Shown: positions 1 to 10,300 of the stretch, in pieces
Layout: the number at the start of each line of letters is the position of its first letter
Numbering within the stretch: position 1 is the stretch's first letter
DNA from: Nephromyces sp. MM_2019
Taxonomy: Eukaryota > Apicomplexa > Aconoidasida > Nephromycida
Length of the DNA: 33,024 nucleotides
Reading direction: 5' to 3'
Assembly (NCBI GenBank): GCA_015657535.1
Contig: JADHZB010001115.1
Location: 1,428-34,451 of the forward strand
The notes under the pieces: model-generated
The model's database searches: none
Told to the model about the DNA's origin: nothing
Seen by the model: the letters and a program-made list of their open reading frames with translations, nothing else
Program-made: the position numbers and the translations under genes

Positions 1-29
1 CACACACACACACACACAAACACACATCA
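1..29. repeat. (CA)n microsatellite in RPB1 intron at the window edge
   Basis: CA dinucleotides on the plus strand, read as TG on the RPB1 sense strand, about 15 bases after the donor of the truncated intron. Confidence 0.9.
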
Positions 30-44
30 AAACCCACTACCTAC

Positions 45-3000
45 CAGCATTATAGGGAGATGTGACAGATAAGTTTAGTCGAAACGTCGAAAAAGGCAGA
101 ATCTTCGCTGTGTGTCCCATAATACTCATCTTGTGAAGAGAAGGCTGACGATTGAAGAGGATGAAGTCTCCATCTTGCATGTGTCTCTCCACTCTATAAC
201 CATAGTCTAGCTGCTGCTCATTAGCTAGGTTTACATGCCTCAGATCAAAGCGTGTGCCGTCTTCACGGATGATATACTTTGCTCCAGGCCATACATAAGG
301 GCCGACCTCCACAAGTTTCTGCTCATAAGAGAAGAAAGGAGACGAGGGGCTTAGAAGAGGCACACACACACACACACACAAACACACACATTCGCTTTGT
401 AGAAAGAAGAGAAATGTGAAAGAAGCTCAGAAAAGTGTAAACTAGACATACACACACATGTGATGCTCATGAGAGACAGCGAGAGAGAGAGACAGCGATA
501 GAGAGACATATGTGCACACACACACATACACACACACCTTTAGTTTCTCATAATTCAGGGGAGTGACTGTTTCACAAAAGGTTAAAGTCATAGCCACAGA
601 GCGTGGAACCCCAATAACATCAATCGGAAGGTTTGGGTCGCCAGTGATGACAGTACGAGCAGAGAAATCCACTCGTTTACCCATGAGATTCCCTCTAAGA
701 CGGCCTTCCTTACCCTTTAATCGCGCCCTGATAGACTGAAAGCAACACACACGCACACACACACGTCCATTAGCCGGAAAAAGAGAGCAAAGAGCTTTTT
801 CTGGAGGAAACGTCTAAAATATAGCTAAAACCAAGAAAACTGCCCTCGTAACTCTGCAGAGAGTACTTGAAGGAACACACAGGGCCGCTGTGTGTGCGAA
901 AGCGACACCAGAAGAAGACAGCTTCAAGCATAGAGGTAGTGCAAACGATTTTATATGCTTTATAGGCGGAAAGAGCAAAAACTCTCATTTCAAGCCAAAA
1001 ATTTGGTTTCAGAATGATTGGTATACCAAGAAAAGTGGGTGTATCTACACTCAATCTTCATCACATTTTGAGCGTGTTAACCTTATAGCACGCATACTAC
1101 ACACACAATTGTGGTTATGTACCCGCAAGCTTCATCATATTCGATGGTCTTTGCCTTATTGTAGACACAATACACACACTCAAGGCTATACATAGGCTCA
1201 ATCTTTATCGTATTCCAGGGTCTTCCCCACCTCATACTACACACACTCAAGCCTATATGTACACCCATTTTTCATCATTTTTTGCGTGTCACCCTTCCTT
1301 AAGCACAACACACACACACACACACATACACACACACACACACACTAATCTCCTCCAAATCTTTACTTTTATAGGCTTCTTTGATCTGGTGGTAGCTACA
1401 GGCATCCCTGGTATATCGTTGTCGAACATTGTAGTGACGTGAAACTGAAGAAGCTGAGCCAACTCATTAAGGATGTGATTAGCAGCCCCATTGGTTAACT
1501 GTCGCTTCAACTGGTTGTTCGTCTTCACAACGTCGAGCAATTTGAGCGTCAAATCATCTTCACTTCGATCGCTACCAAACTGTACGTACGGTCGAACTGC
1601 TGGAGGGGAGATAGGGAGTACAGTCAAGATCATGTGTGCGGGCTGGCATCTCTGAGGATTGAAGCCCAATATCTTCATATCATCCCTGAAGGGGAGGGGG
1701 GGTTGAAGGATGTGGAGGTAGTAAAAGCAAACACACAAAGTGGCACACATACAAAGAGGCAAACACACACATACTCGAAGAGGCGAAAAGACGAGAAAAG
1801 AGGGGGAAGAGAGAGCAACTCAAGAAATCGAGCTGAAGGGCGGGAAATAGGGTGACTTGAGGGGGGAAGGAAGGAGGGTGACTTGAGGGGGGATGGAAGG
1901 AGGGTGACTTGAGGGGAGAGAGCAGGGTGGATAAAAGAGAGAAGAGAAGAACGAAGAGGAAAAAAATGAAAACAGAGGCAAAAAAGAGGGAGGAAGAAGA
2001 AGGAGGCAAACGCTACAAGAGGAAAAGCTAGAAATGCAAGACAAACACACAGAATAAAACAACAAAATCAACACACAAAACCAAGAAAAATCTAGTGGAA
2101 AGTACAATCTATAGCTCATTACATGCAGCTTGCAGCTGAATCATTGTATTTAGCACACACAAACATAAAATAGCATAAAGCTCGCATTTACGCTCTGCAT
2201 CTTCATCATCATCAAATCCTCCATCTTCATCTTCATTTTTCATCACTTAAACATCAATAAAACCCCCTTATTTCATCCACACAAACATACTCCGATATCT
2301 TCTTCAAGATAGACAAAGCCTCTTCAGCGTGCAGTAAACGCTTCGTCTCTTCGGCAGTTTCTTCAGCCTCAGCGCCTGCACTCTCTGAGAAGTCGACGAT
2401 CAAATTCACTCCATCTCTAATGTACTTTGGCTGAGGGCATCCACAGCCATCCTTTCCCCCTACCCTAAGCATATCAGCGTCGGCCTGCAGAAGAAATGGA
2501 GATGTAAGGAGCAAACACATAACACACACACAAAGAGCCACAGGCACACACAAACATACTCTAATGTAAATGGACTCCAATTCATTAATTTTATCTGCCT
2601 TAAACTTGAGATCCACACACACTCACACACACACCCGCACACACTCACACACACAAACACACACAAAAACACACACACACATACACCTAACTTCACAAAA
2701 AACTTCCCGACTAACCTCTCCTTCACATCTCGCTTTTCCTGCACACAACTCATACACCTTCCGAAGACGATGCACACCAAGTTTGATCTTTCCAATGTGT
2801 CTGAAGCGCGGATCATCGTAGTCTGCGAGCAAACGGCTGCATCCAAAGCACACACACCGTAAAACCTTCAACACTGTCTTGATATATCCGTAGTGATATA
2901 TAGGTCGAGCTAAGACGATGTGTCCAAAGTGCCCAGGGCAGTTCTTAACATCCATATTACAACTTCCACACAACACACGGTTGTCTGTAGTACCCATACG

Positions 3001-3495
3001 GGTATCATTCAAGCCTCCTATCCTTGGAAGTCCATCCTTGTAGAGCTCTGTAAGCGTTACTTCGCACACAGAGAGCTGTTTCTGAGCAAAAGAGGGGGTT
3101 TGGAGACGAATTTTGGGAGGGAAAAGAGGGTCTTGGTGGTAGGCATGTGGGGTGTGTGATTTTGTGGTATGTTGTAGGGGGGAGCATAGGCATTATGACC
3201 AGCGAAAAGGGGGGATTTGAACATAGCGTTTGGGTGAGTTGGGGGAGGGGAGAGAAACAAGGAAAGAGGGGCAGGGAAAATGCAGTGAAGTGATGCGAAG
3301 AAAAAAAAGTAAGGAAATACATAGAGTAGAGCCCAGAAACAGTGGAGCTTATACACACATACACCCCAGAGCAAGCCTCACACACATATAGATACCCACC
3401 AGAAATTCAGGGTCTAGTACTCCAAATTCAAGCCTAGATATCTTCTTTATCTCAGAAGATGAAAAGGGATTGTTTAAGTCTAATACAGTCGTCAT
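45..3495 (-). CDS. RPB1: RNA polymerase II largest subunit, N-terminal part (seven exons, continues beyond the left edge)
   Basis: Largest catalytic subunit of nuclear RNA polymerase II, which transcribes mRNA. Exons in transcript order: 3495-3400, 3081-2716, 2604-2560, 2484-2291, 1685-1367, 735-538, 318-45. All junctions are GT-AG and phases agree; the sixth intron is phase 0 and the last donor (GTAGGT at 44) is phase 1. The start ATG at 3495 precedes an RPB1-like N-terminus ([10 protein letters not shown]). The clamp zinc site is seen as C70-x2-C73-x6-C80-PGH, with C110-x2-C113 and C183 (GCGCPQP) completing the second site. Later landmarks are [20 protein letters not shown] (about 346-365) and [11 protein letters not shown]. 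The last exon stops at SPYNA, so the next exon should begin with the DFDGD catalytic loop. The Pol II identity, rather than Pol I or III, rests on the [10 protein letters not shown] and domain-2 sequence. Exon 3 (15 codons, AAG acceptor) is the least certain. Confidence 0.96.
319..537 (-). other. RPB1 intron 6 with TG repeats at both ends
   Basis: The 219-nt intron starts GTGTGTGTGTATGTGTGTG, so the donor itself is embedded in a TG repeat. A second TG tract lies at 361-389, before the C/T-rich stretch and the acceptor ATGAGCAG. A GA-rich tract (478-507 on the plus strand) lies between them. Confidence 0.85.
744..764. repeat. (CA)n tract just upstream of RPB1 exon 6
   Basis: It reads as TG/CG repeats on the sense strand ending about 9 bases before the acceptor TTGCTTTCAG of exon 6. 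Confidence 0.85.
1038..1325. repeat. Degenerate ~73-bp tandem repeat, about four copies, in RPB1 intron 5
   Basis: A block with the pattern CTTCATCAnATT ... ACTACACACACTCAAGsC recurs with its CTTCATCA-like core at about 1056, 1130, 1203 and 1268. The spacing is 74, 73 and about 66 bases. The copies are diverged but alignable by eye. It runs into the (CA)n at 1307-1345. No coding role is seen. Confidence 0.7.
1307..1345. repeat. (CA)n microsatellite in RPB1 intron 5
   Basis: A near-perfect CA repeat with one ATA interruption; TG on the sense strand, about 20 bases downstream of the GTAAAG donor at 1366. Confidence 0.9.
1367..1685 (-). CDS. RPB1: RPB1 exon 5: clamp and active-site rim
   Basis: The exon starts with one base completing a split Glu codon (GA from exon 4 plus G) and ends phase 0 before GTAAAG. 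It encodes [29 protein letters not shown] and [16 protein letters not shown], all recognisable RPB1 blocks. The acceptor CCCTTCAG follows a strongly pyrimidine-rich intron. Confidence 0.95.
1690..2050. repeat. Long purine-rich tract (pyrimidine on the sense strand) in RPB1 intron 4
   Basis: On the plus strand this is dominated by G and A; on the RPB1 transcript it is a C/U-rich stretch leading to the acceptor CCCTTCAG. It contains the 26-bp repeat listed separately. A tract this long may form triplex or G-quadruplex structures (inference). Confidence 0.8.
1851..1926. repeat. 26-bp tandem repeat, three copies, in RPB1 intron 4
   Basis: Copies start at 1851, 1877 and 1903, each beginning GGTGACTTGAGGGG. 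The first two differ by one base over 26; the third diverges in its second half. Confidence 0.9.
2612..2692. repeat. Imperfect (CA)n array in RPB1 intron 2
   Basis: It fills most of the 111-nt intron between exons 2 and 3 and reads as TG on the sense strand. It abuts the exon 3 acceptor (GATCTCAAG). Confidence 0.9.
2716..3081 (-). CDS. RPB1: RPB1 exon 2: clamp zinc-binding region
   Basis: This exon has 122 codons and is phase 0 at both ends. It starts after TTGCTCAG with [10 protein letters not shown] and ends before the donor GTTAGT. It holds the CGSC...NCPGHFGH zinc ligand set and the second CVCFGC pair of the RPB1 clamp core. The intron before it (3082-3399) begins GTGGGTAT and has a long C/T-rich tract before the acceptor. 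Confidence 0.95.
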
Positions 3496-5487
3496 GCTGG
3501 AAGATATACAGAGAGCCCAGCAGCTCTCGGCCTCCCTCTATATCTCCTATATATGCTTATTCACTACAGAGCACCAGCCTATGAAAGGGAATTTCCTCCC
3601 TCTTCATGCTTCCACCCATACACATAAGGGAAAAAAACAGAAAGCCTCCAAAACCACCTAAAAAAGTAGCAATTTCTCTTCTTCCTCGAATCTATGACTG
3701 TGAAAAGTAGATTTAAACGGCTTTTTGAAGGAATTCCGTGAATACTAGAGGACGGAGGGACGTAGACACATCAAAGAGGGAGTCTCTCTCATCTTCTTCT
3801 ACCGAAAAAACGCAAAAACTTGAATTTTTTTAAGTAAAAACAGTAGCTCACACACACTCATTGACTAAAGAATGCTAGTAAGCTCACAAAGAGAAGAAAA
3901 AAGTACCAAAGTAGAAGGAAACTCCGTCAAACGGGGAACTCAAACAGTTTCCGCAACACAAACTCAACGTAACACGCACAGCATAAAGCTTCTCGTCCTA
4001 CCAGGTGAAATTCTTCAAGAGTGCTTAGGCTGGCACACTATGCTTGCAATTGTGGGCACTAGAAAAGGGCATTACAAACGGGTTAGCTACTGCGTGAAAC
4101 TCATGAAAAGCAGCATAAGGCGAATGAGATGATTATAGACGATAGAGCTCTCTTTTTATGCCTCCTAGGATGCAAACATAGTGCAAGCATTCGGGCTTAT
4201 TCTGGGGTACACCCGTCTATAGAAGCAGCTTGCACTCCTCTAGAAATCGACACCAGTTTTTCCTGTTCTGCTAGTTCCCCTTCCCCTTACTCTTCTACGT
4301 CTTCTTCTACCTATTCTTCTACCGTATGCCTCTACCTATCAAGTAGTTAACGGCAGATTACAAGAAAAACAGAAATCGCACGCACAGCAAAAGAATCAAA
4401 GGGTAGAGAGAAACTTTCACAAACCCTCCTGCGCTAATGTTTGGACGGCAGATAGCAAGCCCGAAAAGCATCATTTCATTGATACACATAAGCTTCCTTG
4501 ATCCACACACAGTATCAAAGAACTACACACAGCCTCACAGCTCTACATATAGCATTAAAGCACCACACACGCATTTGAAATTGCACAACGAGTTCCACTT
4601 TCTTGCAAATCACCTCATTTTTTCAAATATACACATCATCTTCACACACACCAATTCCACAAAACCCATACACTCGCCAGCAAAACTTACAAAACCTACT
4701 CATCTCTCTCTCATACTAAATTTTCTTCAAAATGCCACATCAAGGAATAACACACTACTTGCCAGGTAAAAACAACACACATCCAATCACATCAACGCTC
4801 ACAGCATTCTATCCATCAAATGCAAAGTTTGAAACCGCAAAATTTTCGAGTGTTAGCCTTTTCTATTCCATAAGTAGCAACCAAAACTCTTTGAAAACGC
4901 CAGAGACTCCTTCATAAAACAGGCAACCTCTAAAAAAACACATTAAACCCCACGAAAAGGGCAGATTCCCAATTCCCACACAAAGCAAAAGAAAAAACCA
5001 ATTTCCTCTCCCATCACAAGAAAAAAAGTGCAAACTTTCCCTCTTCTTTAACACTATTAACACCTCAATCCTCCTAACCGAGTGCTCACTCATTTCTAAG
5101 CGATGACCACAATACAAAACTGCGGCCCTCCCCCATCACCAGCTATAACACCACACTAAAAAGCTACGGCCCCCCCCTCTTACAAGCTACCCCCACAAGT
5201 TAAACCCTATAAACTCCCTGAGTATACATTGTATTCAAGTCACCAACAACTCGTGCCTCCCTCATGGCAAAGTGCATAACAGAAAATGCATCAAAAACTT
5301 GGTTTCAGCACATCCACGGCATGATGATTGGCTCTTCCTACTGTAAAGAGGGATATCACCCTGGCTGAGCTAAGTAGGAGGAAGAAGAGAGTACTTACTA
5401 ATTCATATATTCACCCCTTAAAGTATCATGTGCATTTCCGCTAACGAAAAAAAGGGGATTCTTCTTAGTGTAATATGCGCTGAGTAA
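3496..5487. other. Non-coding or unresolved region upstream of RPB1
   Basis: The stretch is A/C-rich on the plus strand with many CACA motifs and a TCT/TCTAC-rich patch at 4290-4325. Open frames here (for example 3872-4132 and 4732-4917 plus) are compositionally simple and match no family I know. It must contain the RPB1 promoter, but I see no specific element. A short ATG frame at 4732 ending at a GTAAAA donor (4767), and two overlapping open frames over about 5230-5355, could be exons of an unrecognised plus-strand gene; I cannot join them in phase with confidence. Confidence 0.5.
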
Positions 5488-5514
5488 CTGGAAGAGCGGC
5501 ACAGGCAGTTGTCC

Positions 5515-5690
5515 AGAGAGCTATTTACAGAGGTACTCAGTGAATTACTCAGCGTGCTAAGCAGTGAATTACTCGGTAAGTTGCTCAGTGAGTTGTTCAG
5601 TGAGTTGCTCAGCATGATACGCAGTTAGCTACTCACAGAGCTACTTAGAGAGTTACTCAGTATGATGTGCAGTGAGTTACTCAGTTACAT
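5515..5690. repeat. Degenerate 12-bp tandem repeat, unit near AGTGAGTTACTC
   Basis: About a dozen variants of AGTGAGTTACTC occur between 5527 and 5685, interspersed with variant units such as AGCATGATACGC and AGTATGATGTGC. The unit is nearly self-complementary (ACTCA/TGAGT), so open frames appear on both strands. On the plus strand one frame reads Ser-Glu-Leu-Leu per unit. Confidence 0.85.
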
Positions 5691-5775
5691 TCCTGCCTCT
5701 GCAGAGTTCGTGATTCCAAAAGAATACAAAAACATCAAATTGAGGCGGAAACTATACCGGGAATTGGAGGAGTAG
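5629..5775 (+). CDS. Candidate C-terminal coding block, SELL-repeat followed by a charged tail
   Basis: In the frame that reads the 12-bp repeat as Ser-Glu-Leu-Leu, the sequence continues through SYIPASAEF into a basic/acidic tail (EYKNIKLRRKLYRELEE) and a TAG at 5773. Upstream the same frame is open from 5488 except for one TAG at 5626-5628, where neighbouring repeat units have GAG. This could be a nonsense change, an exon boundary (TTAG may serve as an acceptor), or chance: only about 23 non-repeat codons are involved. A CTGCAG acceptor at 5699-5704 could instead start a terminal exon at 5705. No family is recognised, and no upstream exon can be joined with certainty. Confidence 0.25.
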   Translation, partial: LLTELLRELLSMMCSELLSYIPASAEFVIPKEYKNIKLRRKLYRELEE

Positions 5776-8700
5776 GACGGAATTACAAGGTGTTAAACGG
5801 GAGGAGGTCGACCTGCTCTCTTTGATAGATTTTGGGCTGGTACCATACATGTAAGAAATAGAAGAAGAAAGAGATATTCTATTGTTCAGCCTCGTGTAGA
5901 GCCACAGCCAGGCATACAGTGGAATTCATGCATTGTTCCGACGGGCAAGCAGTTAGTTTGGCTATAGGCTGGTCGCTATGTGTGCTAATTTCTCAGCGTC
6001 TTTTAACAAGGCATAAAAGCAACTTGGAGAGATTGCGTGTGTGCCACATGCGAAGGGGTTGTTGTGTGTGTTGTATGAGCTCGATTGTTCGCTAGTGTGC
6101 GTACCCGTGTGTGTCGCCATGTGTGCTGTGTGCGTTGCCTTGTATAGTCAGTTCGTTGCCGTGTGTGCTGTGTGTGAGTCAGGAAGTATGTTTGTTGGAA
6201 TATGCGGTGTGTTGGGCCGTGTGTGTTGAACTTCGGGTGTTAATTCGTATCAACTGAGGACATTTTTTCAGCCTTTACAGACCGGTATGTGTGTTGTACG
6301 TAGTTATACACGTGAGTCAGCATGTGTGTGCTTACTGCCGTGGTGTGTTAGGGTGTCTGTTTTGGTATGTGCGTTGAGGTATTTGTATGATGTAGTGTGT
6401 GTTTGTGCACTCAGTTTTAAATTGTACGAGCACATATTCACGTCGGGCGTGTTGGACTGTGTTCGCATGTATTGGAGCGTAGAATAGTGGCCACACCATC
6501 CTTGCCAGTATGTCTTGGTGTGTATGCTAGCTGATGTACGTTTGCTGGTATGTCTTGGCTCGTTCGAGATGCAGCGAAGTGTAAGACTATTATCCTTGCC
6601 GTCGTTCTTTTTGTGTGTATGCGTGAGTGTATTCTTTAGAATCTACGTTTTTTTCACATTCTATTGTGTTATTTTTCGCTTTTCGTGAGTTTTGTGCGTA
6701 TGATTGTGATGCCAAAGCAGCTTAACGAATGTGGCTGTGAACAGCACTTAAAAGCATTGGCATCAACACAACGGTACTGAAGCCGACGTAATTCTAATGT
6801 TCTCTCTCGAAAGGATGGAATTCAATTTCTGTTGAACTAGCAAGGCAGTACCAGGTCTGCATTCCAGCGCTTTCTCATCAGCGCTTTAGATGGGGAAGAA
6901 ACTTTCCCTACAAAGGAGGAAATTGCAGAGTGTTGGTAGGAAGTTGCTAGCCCCTCATATATAGGGATGCTGCAGTGCATGACTTATATGCGTGTAGATG
7001 CGCATTTTCTCCCTGCAAGAAGCACACGCAGGGTATTCATCTAAGTTTCCTACCTTCATACATATACTTACTACATGAACAGCAGATTATAAATATTTTT
7101 TTCTAGAGGCATGCAATTGCACACCCTCCTGCCGGTGTTGGGCAGTCCTAAACTTATAGAGCGAGTTTTCGGACAAGTATATGCGGGCATAAACTATCGA
7201 TTCACATATAAAATCAAACCTCACCAAAAGTAATTTATGATTGAATTACAAGCAAGGCAATATAAGATGATTTCTTCATGTGTACGCAGCCTACTAACAC
7301 AAGGGAATTTGGTGCCAGTGCAATTTCTTCAATCCCTTTGTATTCCACCATCTTTGCCTTATGCTCTACAGGGCTTCGTTATTAACTAAAACCCTCAAAG
7401 ACGATCATTGAATGATTTTGTGGCGGGTATCTAGCATGTCTTTCTCTGCCTCCACAGAATTGCCGTTTTGTAGATTGTCTTTGACGGCCATGAAACCAAG
7501 TTTACTTTTTGGCAAGGATCTGACTTAAGAACCCCCTTCAAAGAAATATTTTTGGCTTCCAAAATGTTACAAAAACCTGCAGAATGGTCCCAAATGGAAA
7601 AATTTCATACCTTACCATGGAAAAATTTTGCTACGATTAGAGAAAATAACTTGTAAGAGCCATTACTATGTGCTTGCGGTGTAAAACAATACAATTAGAT
7701 AAAGCCATGGCGTTATCGTTATATGTACAGACTGAAACCCGTCAGATGGGAAACTGTATGTGTTAAAATGGCAGAAACATTTTTCACCCAACAGGCGAAA
7801 GCTTTCCTGTTGACGGTGAGAATACCTTGTGGGCGGTTTCATTCAATTCCATAAGGTTGTGCTAACCTTTCTCGGGCGCCACGTACGACGCAAACTTACC
7901 AAGGCTGTGTGTGGGTACAAGCTTCGTCTAACTATCGAGTTGGTTCAGTATCACACGGCATCATGTGCCCCATAGCCACTGTTGACCGCATGCAGAGATT
8001 TAGTTTTGCTCGTTCTGGTGTATGTGTGTGTAAAGTGTAAGTCAGCCGTATGACTGTAGTGCTCCTTCATTGTGTGTGTTCATAATTCAACTGGGTTTTC
8101 AATATGCTGCCATGCGGTATAAATTAAGCCATAATGAAAAAAGTAAAGAGAAATGCTTTGTATAATGCCCGTTAGTGTTCCAGGAACTAACTTCCTCTGC
8201 TGACTCTAAGTATGGCAAACGAAGGAAATTCTCTGTCCTTCATGAATTGCAAATAACTGAGCATCAGGTAATGAAGAAGAGTAGCTATCATGCGCTCTAG
8301 CTGGCCGACTATATGCACTCTTTGCTGCTACAAGATTATGGGGAAATTAGTATATGAGATAATGTATACGTGCTTTTGCTAAGTGTACGTGCCTGTTTTC
8401 TTGCATTGAAGAGATTGCTCGCTCCTTTTTTTATAATTTTTGCTCTACTAGGAGTGGTCATGACCATCTTTTTCTCTATTCCATCTTTAAGTATTTATAT
8501 ATACGGTGATACCAGGCACTTTCTGTGCACCCATGCCTTGGCAGGGAATCCCGGCAGCGTTTTTAAGCACATATTTTAACATATTCTGATACTTGTAACA
8601 TTGACAACGTGGTTTTCTAGTACAATATATATTGAAAGGCGCTGAGTCCAAAAATGGATGTGACGGAAAAAGCCCTCATACAGGGAGGGATATAATAATT

Positions 8701-9427
8701 CATCGGTGCAACCTCACTGGTTAAATATAGTAGCCACGTGCTTTCACTCAGTAATTCTTTTTATATAAATTTTCACGGCTGCTCGCACTATGGAACATAC
8801 TGGCATGGCCATGCGGCTGCTGCGGAAGATTTGGTCCTATAATATGATGGCAGCATGAAAGAGTAGCCAATAACAGGCGCTAGCAACGGCCCTAATGTAA
8901 ATAGTTACAAAGCTTTGAAGTCGCATGACAAATATCGCGGCACAGTCATCACTTGTCTTCACCAAACTGCGGCGGATTATCAATACAAGCAAACTAATTT
9001 CGCATCACTACATGCATGAAATCAAGCTGATTGGATAATATTTCGTTAAATAACGTACTTCGCAAAAACTCGCCTATACATGAGCTTCAAGCTCCTTTGG
9101 TAGGGTGCTCGATGGTATTGCTGTTTCTATCCTTGCAGTGATGAAGTCAAGGCCGAAGGCTTTCTACAGTTACTTTTACTTGAAGTTAGTGCTCTCTTTT
9201 TGATTGAAATTGAGATTTCTTTATCGCTAAAAAATTTTGGGCTCTGCTGTATGGTCCTTGAGACTGCCATTATGGATAGCTTGCCAAGTTTTCAGTGTCA
9301 CATTCGCCAGTTGACGACTAAGCTTAAGCGTAGCCTATGCACGCCTTGAAATTATCGCTCTTCGCCAACTTAGGTACCTTAAAAAGTCAGATTAGGGTTG
9401 AGTTAGAGCGGCTAATTCATCCCTAAT
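5776..9427. other. Intergenic stretch with a GT-rich segment
   Basis: From about 6035 to 6680 the plus strand is strikingly GT-rich with many GTGTGT motifs, unlike the A/C-rich DNA left of 5250. The rest is AT-rich without recognisable coding. A hydrophobic frame at 8370-8579 (plus) has no ATG at its start, is T-rich and looks like chance. I see no RNA gene or transposon here. Confidence 0.5.
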
Positions 9428-10300
9428 CTATTCCTCCGATTCTTCCGATCCTTCTTCGAAATGTATCAGTGACAGCACCTCGGACTGCAAGCAAGCAGCA
9501 AACGTCATAGAGGTGCATGAAAAAGGAAAAAACTAAGTTATCCAGAGAATAGCCAGACATATACTGTATTTTGGTATGCTGTAGTGCGGAATTTCATCAG
9601 GTAGTGCATGCGTTTTCCGTGCAAGACTGCAGCCTGACTGGGAGAGCGCTTCAAAATCCGATTAACGCGATACATGTATCTACCGGACGATGCAATACCA
9701 CTAAATTTATGTTAGTATACACCTTTAAGCAAGCCCAAAGTGTAAAGTGAATGAAATGCTACTTCCCTGGACATGTCGCCACTACAATATATCAACCAGG
9801 GTGCGAATTAACCGTATTGTTAACTAATTCTTGCTTCAATTCGCAATGCTGTGCTCCTAATCTGCAGTTCACCTAGATAATCTCCTAACCCTTTATCAAC
9901 ACTGAATCACTGTACTAATGTTTTTCAAACAGATCCACTGAATATTTTGTAGAGAAATCCTTATAACAGCAGTAGTTATCTTATAGCTCTTTTCTTTCAC
10001 CACCCTTATTCAGGCAAGCAAAGTACTCTCATGGCTGCATCAACTGCTGGTATAATAAAACTAAGCTCACCTCGCTTGCCCTTTGATTGTTCATTTTCCT
10101 TATTGTACGCATTGCCTCTTCATGCGCATTAATGGTACGTGCCCAATCCGAAGGTGCCGGATCCAAAAAAACAGCTTTGTATTCTTTTCTGCTACGCAAG
10201 ATACAAATGGCTATTAAAGCAATACTCAAGCAGGCAAACAGAGCTCCTGTAAGTAAACCCACAAGAATGGAATCACCCTTGTTATTCCGGCAGTATGGCT
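9428..10300 (-). CDS. HAP2: HAP2 exons 16-17: transmembrane helix and cytoplasmic tail
   Basis: Exon 16 (10300-10071) begins with PYCRNNKGDS, then a 24-residue hydrophobic helix (766-789), a basic RSRK stop-transfer and about 40 cytosolic residues ending QRASE before GTGAGC. Exon 17 (9484-9428) starts after TTGCTTGCAG and adds SEVLSLIHFEEGSEESEE and TAG. The short acidic tail contrasts with long basic tails of some HAP2 proteins. Confidence 0.8.

Noticed and set aside
5418..5615. 65-codon minus-strand frame of Leu-Ser-Asn repeats
   Set aside because: Antisense reading of the nearly palindromic 12-bp repeat.
8370..8579. Hydrophobic 69-codon plus-strand frame
   Set aside because: No ATG at its start, T-rich DNA gives hydrophobic codons by composition, and no splice context.
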